Source of the DNA: a bacterium
GTDB taxonomy: Bacteria > Patescibacteriota > Minisyncoccia > Moranbacterales > UBA2206
Length of the DNA stretch: 43,326 nucleotides
Assembly (NCBI GenBank): GCA_021785125.1
Contig: JAJYGF010000019.1
Coordinates: 1-43,326, forward strand
Direction of reading: 5' to 3'
Every line of letters starts with the position of its first letter. Position 1 is the stretch's first letter. The position numbers and the translations under genes are program-made. The notes under the pieces were generated by a model. It was not told the DNA's origin. It ran no database searches and worked only from the letters and a program-made list of their open reading frames with translations. Below are positions 14,950-22,535 of this stretch, one piece after another.

Positions 14950-14978
14950 GACAGATAGGACAAATGGAACTTATCTTT
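14949..14978. repeat. Direct repeat flanking nusA, downstream copy
   Basis: GGACAGATAGGAC (14949-14961) and TTATCTTT (14971-14978), the same blocks as at 13628-13648, starting at the nusA stop codon. Confidence 0.6.
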
Positions 14979-15003
14979 AATTATAATTTTTAAAAACAAA
15001 ACC

Positions 15004-15534
15004 ATGAACTTGTGGCATGATCTGTCGCTTGGCGACAAAGCCCCGGAAGAATTAAATGTGATCGTTGAAATTCCCAGGGGATCAAAAAACAAATACGAAG
15101 TCGATAAGGAAACGGGACTCATTAAGCTGGATCGCGCTCTGAAGACATCGCAGGATTATCCGTTCGATTACGGATTTGCTCCGCGGACCCTGTGGGAAGA
15201 CGGCGATCCGCTGGATGTTGTCATTCTGACCACGTATCCGCTGCATCCGGGCATTCTTTTGAAAGTCAGGCCGGTCGCGGTGATGCATATGATGGATGAC
15301 GGCGACAGCGATGACAAGATTATCGCTGTTCCGATCAAAGATGTGCGTTGGGAAAACGTGCGGGATTTGGATGATATAAACAAGCACACTATCAAGGAGT
15401 TTCAGCATTTTTTCGAAACCTACAAATCTATCGAGGAGAAAAAGGTTACTATCGATGGAGTGGAGGGTAAGGCCGCGGCGCTTGAAGCGGTGAAGAAAGG
15501 CGTTCGATTATATAACGATAAATTCAAAAAATAA
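15004..15534 (+). CDS. ppa: Inorganic pyrophosphatase, family I
   Basis: 176 aa soluble family I enzyme. It hydrolyses pyrophosphate released by nucleic acid and aminoacyl-tRNA synthesis and so drives those reactions. The signature DGDPLDV (66-72), holding metal-binding Asp residues, is intact, as are VEIPRGSKNKYEVDK (21-35) and YPFDYGFAP (52-60). The second acidic cluster DGDSDDKIIAVP is also present. The length matches bacterial PPases (about 175 aa). It lies 54 bases after nusA, and its stop shares a base with the start of tig (TAATG), so ppa and tig are translationally coupled. Confidence 0.95.
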   Translation: MNLWHDLSLGDKAPEELNVIVEIPRGSKNKYEVDKETGLIKLDRALKTSQDYPFDYGFAPRTLWEDGDPLDVVILTTYPLHPGILLKVRPVAVMHMMDDGDSDDKIIAVPIKDVRWENVRDLDDINKHTIKEFQHFFETYKSIEEKKVTIDGVEGKAAALEAVKKGVRLYNDKFKK

Positions 15535-16817
15535 TGATCAAAAAATTACCGAAATCACAGGTCGAGTTCGAAGTGACAGTCGCTTGGGCCGATTGGGAAA
15601 AATATTTGGACAAGGCGGCGGAAGAAGTTTCCGAAGAATTGAAGTTTCCCGGATTCCGTCCGGGCAAGGCTCCGAGAAAATTGGTCGAACAAAAAGTGGG
15701 TGAAGGCGTTTTGCTGAATAATGCGGCGGAAAAGGCGGTCCAGAAAAGCTATGCTGATTTCGTCACGAAAGAAAAACTGGACGTTATCGGCCATCCGGAA
15801 GTTACGATCGAAGAATTGGCGTCCGGCAAAGATCTTACATACAAAGCGAAGGTGGCGGTTGTGCCGGAAGCAAAAGTCAAAGAAGAGTACAAGAAAGAAA
15901 TCAAAAAGATCAACGTCGAATTTTCCGGCAGATCGGATGAACCGACCGAAGACGAGATCAAGCGCGAACTGGAACATTTGGCCAACAGCCGGGTAAAATT
16001 GGTGACTGTTAACCGCGAGATCAAAAAAGACGATAGCGCGGAGATCAATTTTACGGTCCTGATCGATGGAGTTCCGATCGAAGGCGGAACCAGCAAGAAT
16101 CATCCGATCGTGGTCGGCAAGGGAGTTTTCATTCCCGGCTTCGAGGATAATCTGATCGGGATGAAGGAAGGCGAAGAAAGGGAATTCGAGCTGAATTTTC
16201 CGGAAGATTATCATAAAAAAGATCTGGCCGGAAAGCCGGCGGTCTTCAAAGTGAAAGTGAATCTGGTTCAAGAAAGACAGACTCCGGAAATCAATGATGA
16301 ATTTGCCAAGTCGCTGGGATCATTTGAAAATCTCGATGCACTCAAGAAAAATTTGAAAGATGGTATCGGGCGCGAGAATAAGCACAAGATTGTAGAAGAA
16401 AGAAGGACTCGATACTTGGACAAGATCGTGGAAAATACGGAAGTCGATCTGCCGGAAGTTCTGATACATGAGGAGATCCATAAGATGCTAGCCGAGTTTG
16501 AACAGCAGACTATGGCAATGGGCATGAATCTGGACCAATATCTTTCGAATTTGAAAAAAAGCAAGGAGGATCTGGAAAAAGATTGGGAGCCGCAAGCGGA
16601 AAAGAGAGTAAAATCGGCACTGGCCATGCGTGAGATAGCGAAGATGGAAGAGATCAAGGTCGACTCCAAAGATGTCGAAGACGAGATTAACAAAACATTG
16701 CAATACTATAAGAACGTCAAGGATTTTGAAAAGAATATCGATATGGAAAGATTGTATTCATATACCAAGGGCGTCCTTGAAAATGAGGAGGTGTTTAAAA
16801 GGCTGGAGAGGATATAA
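15534..16817 (+). CDS. tig: Trigger factor, ribosome-associated chaperone
   Basis: 427 aa. The N-terminal ribosome-binding domain carries the GFRPGKAP signature (40-47), which docks near the polypeptide exit tunnel. A central FKBP-like isomerase domain (about 155-245) contains IDGVPIEGG, PIVVGKGVFIPGFEDNLIGM and LNFPEDYH. A helical C-terminal cradle follows. Trigger factor meets nascent chains and helps exported proteins, which suits a genome with many envelope proteins. The length is normal for the family. The ATG overlaps the ppa stop by one base. clpP follows after an AT-rich 96-base spacer, matching the common tig-clpP order, though clpX is absent here. Confidence 0.95.
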   Translation: MIKKLPKSQVEFEVTVAWADWEKYLDKAAEEVSEELKFPGFRPGKAPRKLVEQKVGEGVLLNNAAEKAVQKSYADFVTKEKLDVIGHPEVTIEELASGKDLTYKAKVAVVPEAKVKEEYKKEIKKINVEFSGRSDEPTEDEIKRELEHLANSRVKLVTVNREIKKDDSAEINFTVLIDGVPIEGGTSKNHPIVVGKGVFIPGFEDNLIGMKEGEEREFELNFPEDYHKKDLAGKPAVFKVKVNLVQERQTPEINDEFAKSLGSFENLDALKKNLKDGIGRENKHKIVEERRTRYLDKIVENTEVDLPEVLIHEEIHKMLAEFEQQTMAMGMNLDQYLSNLKKSKEDLEKDWEPQAEKRVKSALAMREIAKMEEIKVDSKDVEDEINKTLQYYKNVKDFEKNIDMERLYSYTKGVLENEEVFKRLERI

Positions 16818-16913
16818 TTTCTAATTTTCAATTACTAATTTCTAGACAATTTTTAATTAAGAATTAAATCATTGTTTGAAAATTGAAAATTAATAATTTA
16901 AAATTTAAATTTT
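16818..16913. other. AT-rich spacer with inverted words
   Basis: The spacer is almost entirely A/T with repeated and inverted words such as AATTTTCAATTA and GAAAATTGAAAATT. Similar AT-only spacers occur at 33503-33541 and 40502-40548, each just before a start codon. No gene or terminator is evident. Confidence 0.5.
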
Positions 16914-17510
16914 ATGTCTAATAAAATTTATAATCAATATCTCATTCCGACTGTCATCGAGAAAAGCGGATATGGGGAAAGAGCGTATGATATCTATTCC
17001 AGGTTGCTAAAGGATCGCATAATTTTCTTGGGCGGTCCGATCGATGATGTCGTGGCGAACAGCATCATCGCCCAGCTTCTGTTCCTTGATTCGCAGAATT
17101 CCAAAGAGGATATCAAGCTGTACATAAATTCTCCGGGAGGAGTCGTCACTTCGGCCTTGGCGATCTACGACACGATGCAATATGTCAAAGCGGACGTTTC
17201 CACGATCTGCATCGGCATGGCGGCTTCCGCGGCGGCTCTGCTTCTGACGGCCGGAAAGGAAGGCAAGCGCATCGTTCTTCCGAACGGAGAAATCATGATT
17301 CATCAAGTCATGGGCGGGGCGCAGGGCCAAGCGACTGACGTGGCCATCCACGCCGACCATATTTTGAGGATCAAGAAAAAACTGAACGAAATTATGGCCA
17401 GACACACCGGCCAGCCGGTGTCCAAAGTCGAAAAAGATACGGAGCGCGATTATTTTATGACTGCGGATGAGGCTAAAAAATATGGAATAGTCGACAAGAT
17501 AATCAAATAA
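16914..17510 (+). CDS. clpP: ATP-dependent Clp protease proteolytic subunit
   Basis: 198 aa serine protease that forms the tetradecameric chamber used with ClpX or ClpA-type unfoldases. The catalytic triad is complete: Ser105 in GMAASAA, His130 in IMIHQ, and Asp179 in TERDYF. The oxyanion-region motif NSPGGVV (72-78) and the handle-helix QGQATD segment are also intact. The start is ATG 16914 ([19 protein letters not shown]); the [15 protein letters not shown] lead is typical of a short cleavable propeptide. Transcription ends at the terminator 17531-17561. Confidence 0.97.
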   Translation: MSNKIYNQYLIPTVIEKSGYGERAYDIYSRLLKDRIIFLGGPIDDVVANSIIAQLLFLDSQNSKEDIKLYINSPGGVVTSALAIYDTMQYVKADVSTICIGMAASAAALLLTAGKEGKRIVLPNGEIMIHQVMGGAQGQATDVAIHADHILRIKKKLNEIMARHTGQPVSKVEKDTERDYFMTADEAKKYGIVDKIIK

Positions 17511-17530
17511 AACTTCCACGAAGAATTTAC

Positions 17531-17561
17531 AAAAAGCGTCTTGAATGAAAAGACGCTTTTT
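17531..17561. terminator. Bidirectional intrinsic terminator
   Basis: AAAAAGCGTCTT (17531-17542) and AAGACGCTTTTT (17550-17561) form a 12-bp stem between convergent clpP and gpmI. Confidence 0.9.
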
Positions 17562-17572
17562 CGATATCGTTT

Positions 17573-19144
17573 CTATTTCAGAAGTGGCAACAAGTTTTCG
17601 CCGGTCATTTCAGCCGGCTTTTCCAGATTGAAAAGTTCGAGGATGGTCGGCGCGATGTCGTTTAACATGTCTTCCGATTTTTTTGCGTCGGAAGCCGCCG
17701 CTTTTTCTCTGTGATTTTCGCCCGTCACAAACCAAAGAGGCACGGGATTTGTCGAATGCTCGGTATCGATTTCGCCCGTCAGGCTGTTTTTAACTTCTTC
17801 GGCATTGCCATGATCGGCGGTGATCAAAAGACATCCATCTTTCAACAATACTTGCGGTATCAATATGGACAGGCATGCATCGATGGTTTCAACCGCTTTT
17901 ATCGTAGCTTTTTCGTTTCCGGTGTGTCCGACAATGTCCGCATTGGCGTAGTTGATGAGAATGAAATCATAGGTATCTTTCTTTATTTCTTCCACGACTT
18001 TGTCGGTAATTTCATGAGCGCTCATTTCCGGAGCTTGGTCGAAGCTGGAAACGCTCTTTGACGGAATGATTATGCGATCTTCTCCGGGAAAAGGATCTTC
18101 CCGGCCGCCGTTGAAAAAGTATGTCACATGCGCGAACTTTTCCGTTTCGGCGATCCGGAGCTGTTTTAATCCATGCCGGCTGATCGTATCGCCCAGGCAG
18201 GTTAGAGTCTTTAGAGGATGGAACGCAATGCTGACCGGCAATCCTTCTTCGTATTGTGTCATGGTGACAAAATCAAGATTTTTGATCGATTGCCTTTCGA
18301 ATTTCATAAATCCCGGCAAGACAAACGCTTCGGTCAATTGGCGCGCGCGGTCTTCGCGAAAGTTGAAAAAAATAACAGAGTCGTTTTCTTTAATCGTCGC
18401 TATCGGATCGTTTTCGGAATCCGTCATAACTGCCGGTTCGACATATTCATCGAAAATTTCTCGGGCATACGAATCTTTCAGGTATCGGACCGGGTCTTTT
18501 ATTTTTATTCCTTTGCCTTCGGTCATGGCGTCGTAAGCTTTCTTCACTCGGTCCCAATTGTTATTCCTGTCCATGCCGAAATATCTTCCGCCGATAGTAG
18601 CAATCTTTCCTATTCCAAATTCAGCCATCTTTTTTTCCAATTCTTCTATTGATTCCACGCCCGAAGTGGGAGCTGAATCGCGGCCATCCGTGAACACATG
18701 CATGAAGACATTTCGCACTTTTTGATCTTTCGCCATTTCTAGAAGGGCGTAGAGGTGGTCCGTGTGCGAATGGACGGATCCTTTGCCGACCAAGCCGACA
18801 AGATGCAAGGCGGAATCATTTTCTTTGGCATGGTCCATGGCTCGCAAAAAACTCTGATGCTTGAAAAACTCTCCCGATTCGATCTCCATGGTTATCCGGG
18901 GCAGATTCTGGTAGATTATCTTGCCCGTACCGATAGTCATATGGCCGACCTCGGAATTGCCTGCCTCTCCCCATGGCAGGCCGACGGAAATGCCCGAAGC
19001 CTGAAGCGCCAGATTCGGATAGAATTTGTTCAGTTTTTCGATAGTCGGCAGGGCGGCTTTTGCGATGGCGTTTCCTTTCTCGCTTTTCCCAATGCCCCAG
19101 CCGTCGAGAACTATCAGAACGACAGGTTTGTGCATATTGAACAT
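17573..19144 (-). CDS. gpmI: 2,3-bisphosphoglycerate-independent phosphoglycerate mutase
   Basis: 523 aa two-metal (usually Mn) enzyme of the alkaline phosphatase superfamily. It interconverts 3- and 2-phosphoglycerate in glycolysis. Asp14 (VLDGWGIG) and catalytic Ser64 (GNSEVGH) are present, as are HSHTDH, FTDGRDSAP, FFNFREDRARQL, and the metal site ITADHGNAEE with EHSTNPVP near the C-terminus. The length is typical (about 510-525 aa). ATG 19144 (MFNMHKP) and an ATG nine bases later (MHKP) are both possible; no Shine-Dalgarno separates them. It is transcribed divergently from rny, with overlapping -35 elements. Confidence 0.96.
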   Translation of the reverse strand: MFNMHKPVVLIVLDGWGIGKSEKGNAIAKAALPTIEKLNKFYPNLALQASGISVGLPWGEAGNSEVGHMTIGTGKIIYQNLPRITMEIESGEFFKHQSFLRAMDHAKENDSALHLVGLVGKGSVHSHTDHLYALLEMAKDQKVRNVFMHVFTDGRDSAPTSGVESIEELEKKMAEFGIGKIATIGGRYFGMDRNNNWDRVKKAYDAMTEGKGIKIKDPVRYLKDSYAREIFDEYVEPAVMTDSENDPIATIKENDSVIFFNFREDRARQLTEAFVLPGFMKFERQSIKNLDFVTMTQYEEGLPVSIAFHPLKTLTCLGDTISRHGLKQLRIAETEKFAHVTYFFNGGREDPFPGEDRIIIPSKSVSSFDQAPEMSAHEITDKVVEEIKKDTYDFILINYANADIVGHTGNEKATIKAVETIDACLSILIPQVLLKDGCLLITADHGNAEEVKNSLTGEIDTEHSTNPVPLWFVTGENHREKAAASDAKKSEDMLNDIAPTILELFNLEKPAEMTGENLLPLLK

Positions 19145-19161
19145 TTTTTATTTATGATGAA

Positions 19162-19190
19162 ATAATATCATTTCAGCCGTTCTTTGACAA
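19162..19190 (-). promoter_or_regulatory. gpmI: gpmI promoter
   Basis: On the minus strand TTGTCA (19185-19190) and TATTAT (19162-19167) are spaced by 17 bases. The -35 shares five bases with the -35 of the divergent rny promoter. Confidence 0.6.
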
Positions 19191-19212
19191 AAGGGTCGCG
19201 TTGTAATAAGAT
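19184..19212 (+). promoter_or_regulatory. rny: rny promoter
   Basis: TTGACA (19184-19189) and TAAGAT (19207-19212) are spaced by 17 bases, leaving a leader of about 150 bases before rny. That leader is AT-rich and shows no open frame with a homologue. A second TATAAT at 19221-19226 lacks a matching -35. Confidence 0.65.
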
Positions 19213-19367
19213 TGAAGGCGTATAATAATTTGTTTAAATCGGTTTATTTATTTGATAAATTTAGGAATCATGGTCAAATTTTGGCCGCTTGAAAGCTAAA
19301 ATTTAAAAATGACGAAACAAGATGAGTGTTGCTGGCGTGATTTATCAATTGAATAGAAGAAAAAAAT

Positions 19368-20885
19368 ATGGAAACAATAGTGGGTCTTTTGAGTTTGGCG
19401 ATAGGAGCGGCATCGGGTTATTATGTAAGACAGATTATCGCTAAAAAACAGCTCGGCACGGCGGAAGGCAAAGCTTCCAAGCTTTTGGACGAAGCGGAAA
19501 AAAAGGCGCAGGAAGCTTTGTTGGATGCCAAAAACAAAGCCGTAAATATTCTGGAAGAAGCCAAAAAGAAAGAAGCGGACAGGGAGAATCAAATAATGCG
19601 CCTCGAAGAGCGCCTTGAAAAAAGAGAGATCAGCCTCGACAGCAAGATGGAGGAAATTGAGCGCGCGAAGAATATTTTGGAAAAGAAAGCGGAAGAAATT
19701 CGTCAGATCAGAAAAGAAGCGGATGATGCCAGAAAGCAGGAGTTGAAAAGGCTGGAGAAAATCGCCGGACTTTCCAAGGAAGATGCGAAAAAAGTCCTGT
19801 TGCAGTTGACCGAAGAAGAGAATCGGGGCATGCTTGCCAAAAAGATCAAAGATCTCGAAATCAATGGTCTGGAAGAACTGAATAAAAAGGCCAAGGACAT
19901 CATGACCGCAGCTATCCAAAAATACGCCGGTTCGCATGCGGCGGATGTGACGACCAGCACGGTCAGCATCCCATCCGATGAAGTGAAGGGGAGGATAATC
20001 GGACGAGAGGGAAGGAATATCAAAACTTTGGAGAGATTGACCGGCATAGAAATCATCGTTGACGATACTCCGGAAGCGATCGTGATTTCCGGATTCGATC
20101 CGATCAGGAGGGAAACCGCCAAAATAGCCATTGAAAAATTGGTGGGTGACGGAAGGATCCATCCGACCAAAATTGAAGAAGCGGTCGAATATGCCAAGCA
20201 GGAGATAAACAACAAGATCAAAGAAGCTGGTGAAGCGGCGGCGTATGACGTGGGCGTGGCCGGGCTTGATCCGAAACTGATACAGATTCTCGGCAGGCTT
20301 CGCTACAGGACCAGTTATGGCCAGAACGCGTTGCTCCATTCGTTGGAAGTGGCGCATTTGTCCGGAGCATTGGCGGCGGAGCTGGGCGCGGATGTGGCGA
20401 TCGCGAAAAAAGCCGGACTCCTGCACGACATAGGCAAGGCGATTGATCATGAAGTCGAGGGGACCCATGTCGAAATCGGCATCAAGATACTTCAAAAATT
20501 CAACGTCGGCAAGGAGATAATCAATGCCATGCGGGCGCATCACGAGGATTATCCTTTCGAAAGTCCGGAATCCATGATCATTGCGGCGGCCGATGCTATT
20601 TCTGCCAGCCGGCCGGGCGCCAGAAAAGATACTTTGGAAAATTATCTGAAGAGATTGAGCGAACTGGAGGAAGTGGCCAATTCGTTTGAAGAAGTTGAAA
20701 AGAGCTATGCCATTCAAGCCGGCCGTGAAATCAGAGTTTTCGTCAAGCCTGAAAAAACCGATGATCTCGGAGCGATCAAATTGGCTCGCGCGATCGCGGA
20801 TAAGATTGAAAAAGAACTTAAATATCCGGGCGAGATCAAAGTCAATGTCATCCGGGAGACGAGGGCCTTGGAAGTGGCGAGATAA
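19368..20885 (+). CDS. rny: Ribonuclease Y
   Basis: 505 aa membrane-anchored endoribonuclease that initiates mRNA decay in bacteria lacking RNase E. The N-terminal helix (1-22) is followed by a long coiled coil (30-150) and a KH domain with GRIIGREGRN (208-217). The HD domain carries HSLEVAHLSG (324-333) and His353-Asp354 in LLHDIGKAIDHE. The C-terminal region includes AADAISASRPGARKDTLENY. Length and domain order match the family (about 510-520 aa). No RNase E is in the window, so this is probably the main decay nuclease. Confidence 0.97.
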   Translation: METIVGLLSLAIGAASGYYVRQIIAKKQLGTAEGKASKLLDEAEKKAQEALLDAKNKAVNILEEAKKKEADRENQIMRLEERLEKREISLDSKMEEIERAKNILEKKAEEIRQIRKEADDARKQELKRLEKIAGLSKEDAKKVLLQLTEEENRGMLAKKIKDLEINGLEELNKKAKDIMTAAIQKYAGSHAADVTTSTVSIPSDEVKGRIIGREGRNIKTLERLTGIEIIVDDTPEAIVISGFDPIRRETAKIAIEKLVGDGRIHPTKIEEAVEYAKQEINNKIKEAGEAAAYDVGVAGLDPKLIQILGRLRYRTSYGQNALLHSLEVAHLSGALAAELGADVAIAKKAGLLHDIGKAIDHEVEGTHVEIGIKILQKFNVGKEIINAMRAHHEDYPFESPESMIIAAADAISASRPGARKDTLENYLKRLSELEEVANSFEEVEKSYAIQAGREIRVFVKPEKTDDLGAIKLARAIADKIEKELKYPGEIKVNVIRETRALEVAR

Positions 20886-20917
20886 AGCCAAATTGATTGT
20901 ATTATTATGGGCCTGTG

Positions 20918-20983
20918 CCCAGCACTAAGCACTTGCTTCGCAATTTTGGTGCCAAAGACACCGTGTGCAAAGTTAGTGCTGGG
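20918..20983. repeat. Inverted-repeat element with internal stems
   Basis: CCCAGCACTAA (20918-20928) and TTAGTGCTGGG (20973-20983) are perfect 11-base arms. Inside are GGTG/CACC and GCAC/GTGC pairs, so the RNA could fold into a branched structure. It lies between rny and hup with no U-run. The arms share the GCACTAA word with the element at 13362-13488. Confidence 0.5.
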
Positions 20984-20992
20984 TGTGGATAA
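20984..20992 (-). other. DnaA-box-like TTATCCACA (reverse)
   Basis: Perfect consensus directly after the inverted-repeat element, upstream of hup. Confidence 0.4.
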
Positions 20993-20998
20993 GTAAAT

Positions 20999-21028
20999 TT
21001 GCCTTATCTAAAGCGGAAATAGTAAAAT
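20999..21028 (+). promoter_or_regulatory. Possible hup promoter
   Basis: TTGCCT (20999-21004) and TAAAAT (21023-21028) are spaced by 18 bases, with a leader of about 90 bases before the HU gene. It is a moderate match. A DnaA-box-like TGTGGATAA lies just upstream (20984-20992). Confidence 0.4.
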
Positions 21029-21127
21029 AGATAAAGAGAATCGCTTGTTTAAGCGGAAAATAAAAATAGATTCGCTCTGGCGGGTAAGTTCGCAGAAGGC
21101 GGATGAACTAGAAAGGAAGGTGTAAAT

Positions 21128-21409
21128 ATGACAAACATAAATAAAGACGCTTTGGTAACCTCCATTTCGACCAAGACGGAGCAATCCAAAAAGGATGTCG
21201 AAACAGTTATCGACACGATGGTGGAAGAAATCACAAAATCTCTTCGCGCCGGAGACAAAGTCACTTTGACCGGTTTCGGAACTTTTAAAGTTTCCAAGAG
21301 AGCCGCGAGAGAGGGTATCAATCCTCAAACCAAGGCTAAGATCCAGATTCCTGCAATGACCGTTCCGAAATTCACGGCCGGAAAAGCCTTGAAAGAAGCT
21401 GTAAAATAA
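21128..21409 (+). CDS. hup: HU-family DNA-binding protein
   Basis: 93 aa histone-like protein that bends and compacts DNA as a dimer. It has the dimerising helical N-terminus (MTNINKDALVTSISTKTEQSKKDVE...). The family core GDKVTLTGFGTFKVSKRAAREGINPQTKAKIQIPA includes the Pro of the DNA-intercalating arm, followed by VPKFTAGKALKEAV. Length is standard (about 90 aa). A clear Shine-Dalgarno GGAAGG precedes the start, fitting high expression. A GC-rich terminator follows at 21431. Only one HU-type gene is seen in this window. Confidence 0.96.
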   Translation: MTNINKDALVTSISTKTEQSKKDVETVIDTMVEEITKSLRAGDKVTLTGFGTFKVSKRAAREGINPQTKAKIQIPAMTVPKFTAGKALKEAVK

Positions 21410-21430
21410 TTTCTTTCTTGCAGATATGCA

Positions 21431-21453
21431 AATCCCGCCTAGGCGGGATTTTT
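21431..21453 (+). terminator. Intrinsic terminator after hup
   Basis: AATCCCGCC (21431-21439) and GGCGGGATT (21442-21450) are followed by TTT. Confidence 0.88.
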
Positions 21454-21505
21454 GCTTCTCCGGTTGACTCATCGTAAATTTAAAGATAATATATTTATGT
21501 TATGG

Positions 21506-21576
21506 CGGGGCGTTGTGTAATGGTAGCGCGCTTGGTTTGGGACCAAGTAGTCCGAGTTCAAGTCTCGGCGCCCCGA
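21506..21576 (+). tRNA. tRNA-Pro (UGG)
   Basis: Acceptor CGGGGCG/CGCCCCG, anticodon stem CTTGG/CCAAG around loop TTTGGGA (anticodon TGG), T-arm CCGAG-TTCAAGT-CTCGG, discriminator A. CCA is not encoded. It is 71 bases, slightly short because of a compact D-arm. Confidence 0.95.
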
Positions 21577-21594
21577 CACGATGGAAGATAACAA

Positions 21595-21666
21595 GCGGGT
21601 ATCGTATAGCGGCTATTATGCGACCCTTCCAAGGTTGAGATGGGGGTCCGACTCCCCCTACCCGCT
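21595..21666 (+). tRNA. tRNA-Gly (UCC)
   Basis: Acceptor GCGGGTA/TACCCGC, anticodon stem CGACC/GGTTG around loop CTTCCAA (anticodon TCC), T-arm GGGGG-TCCGACT-CCCCC, discriminator T. CCA is not encoded. Confidence 0.94.
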
Positions 21667-21674
21667 CAAAAAAA

Positions 21675-21703
21675 GAAAAAACTTCCCTTTTGGAAGTTTT
21701 TTC
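21675..21703 (+). terminator. Intrinsic terminator after tRNA-Gly (UCC)
   Basis: GAAAAAACTTCC (21675-21686) and GGAAGTTTTTTC (21692-21703) form a 12-bp stem with loop CTTTT. It separates the first two tRNAs from the third. Confidence 0.8.
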
Positions 21704-21726
21704 TTTATAATTGCTTTATTGCGCAG

Positions 21727-21797
21727 GCGAGATTAGTACAGTGGCAGTACGCTTGCTTCCCAAGCAAGAGACGCGAGTCCGATTCTCGTATCTCGCT
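21727..21797 (+). tRNA. tRNA-Gly (CCC)
   Basis: Acceptor GCGAGAT/ATCTCGC, anticodon stem CTTGC/GCAAG around loop TTCCCAA (anticodon CCC, reads GGG), T-arm GCGAG-TCCGATT-CTCGT with a final G-T pair, discriminator T. The 3' flank is CCT rather than CCA. The FKBP gene begins 22 bases later, so the tRNA may be cotranscribed with it. Confidence 0.93.
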
Positions 21798-21819
21798 CCT
21801 TAATTATTTATTGAATAAC

Positions 21820-22347
21820 ATGAAAAAAATAATCATCGTGGCAACAGCTGTTCTTGTGATTGGCGGAATAATTTTTATTTCGGTGAAAAATAAAAACAAT
21901 AAATCTCAAAATTCCAAGGAGCTTAGCTCCAAAACGGCCAAAGAATCTCAGGAGCTAAGCTCCTTGGCTTCCCAAAGCGCGGCAGACCAAGCTAATCAAC
22001 AAACTCAAGATACAAAACCTATGGGACTGGAAATTAAAACCACGAAAGAAGGGGCTGGCGATCGAGTGGTGAAAAATGGCGACACCATCACGGTCAATTA
22101 CACCGGCAAATTGGAAAACGGCACTAAATTCGATTCGAGCTATGATCGGAATCAGCCGTTCACTTTCCAGATCGGACAAGGCCAAGTCATCCAAGGTTGG
22201 GAACAAGGGCTTCTGGGAATGAAAGTCGGCGAGAAAAGAACCTTGACCATTCCGGCTGATTTAGGCTATGGCGCCAATGGCATACCGGGAGTTATCCCGC
22301 CGAACGCGACTTTGATCTTCGATACGGAACTCGTCTCGATCCAATAA
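21820..22347 (+). CDS. Membrane-anchored FKBP-type peptidyl-prolyl isomerase
   Basis: 175 aa. ATG 21820 gives one N-terminal transmembrane anchor (residues 2-22), then a Lys/Ser/Gln-rich linker and an FKBP domain (about 70-175). Conserved pocket residues are visible: [48 protein letters not shown] and [13 protein letters not shown]. It should catalyse cis-trans proline isomerisation outside the membrane. The linker (residues 32-50) is encoded by a palindromic DNA element with 17-base arms, giving the mirrored peptides KELSS and QELSS. The frame continues upstream through tRNA-Gly, but that extension is an artefact. Confidence 0.92.
   Translation: MKKIIIVATAVLVIGGIIFISVKNKNNKSQNSKELSSKTAKESQELSSLASQSAADQANQQTQDTKPMGLEIKTTKEGAGDRVVKNGDTITVNYTGKLENGTKFDSSYDRNQPFTFQIGQGQVIQGWEQGLLGMKVGEKRTLTIPADLGYGANGIPGVIPPNATLIFDTELVSIQ
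21914..21967. repeat. Palindromic element inside the FKBP linker (GGAGCTTAGCTCC family)
   Basis: CCAAGGAGCTTAGCTCC (21914-21930) and GGAGCTAAGCTCCTTGG (21951-21967) are perfect 17-base reverse complements 20 bases apart, and each arm is itself nearly palindromic. A single copy of the unit occurs at 41953-41971 in the Kelch protein gene. Confidence 0.8.
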
Positions 22348-22358
22348 TTTTTGCAAAG

Positions 22359-22381
22359 ACTGCCTCTTCGGGCAGTTTTTT
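22359..22381 (+). terminator. Intrinsic terminator after the FKBP gene
   Basis: ACTGCC (22359-22364) and GGCAGT (22371-22376) are followed by TTTTT. Confidence 0.82.
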
Positions 22382-22449
22382 GTTGTACATAGAATATCGA
22401 AAAAATTGAATCGACCCTGCCGAAAGAGTTTGGAGAGATTATGGAATAA

Positions 22450-22478
22450 TTGACAATAACTTAAGAATGAATTAATTT
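22450..22478 (+). promoter_or_regulatory. Possible promoter of the pyrD-pyrC pair
   Basis: TTGACA (22450-22455) and TAATTT (22473-22478) are spaced by 17 bases. The -35 is perfect, the -10 weak. Confidence 0.4.
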
Positions 22479-22535
22479 GAATAGAACCGTCAGGGTTTTA
22501 TTCCTTTAAAATTTAATATAACAAGGGGGCAAAAG

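Noticed and set aside
19296-20891. 531-codon open frame on the minus strand opposite rny
   Set aside because: It mirrors the strongly conserved rny frame, has low-complexity Phe/Arg/His-rich sequence and no family features; a codon-bias shadow.
20918-20992. Replication origin at the inverted repeat with a DnaA box upstream of hup
   Set aside because: Only one DnaA box at the site, no AT-rich unwinding cluster and no dnaA, dnaN or gyrase genes nearby.
21640-21819. 60-residue extension of the FKBP protein
   Set aside because: It would run through a terminator and tRNA-Gly (CCC).
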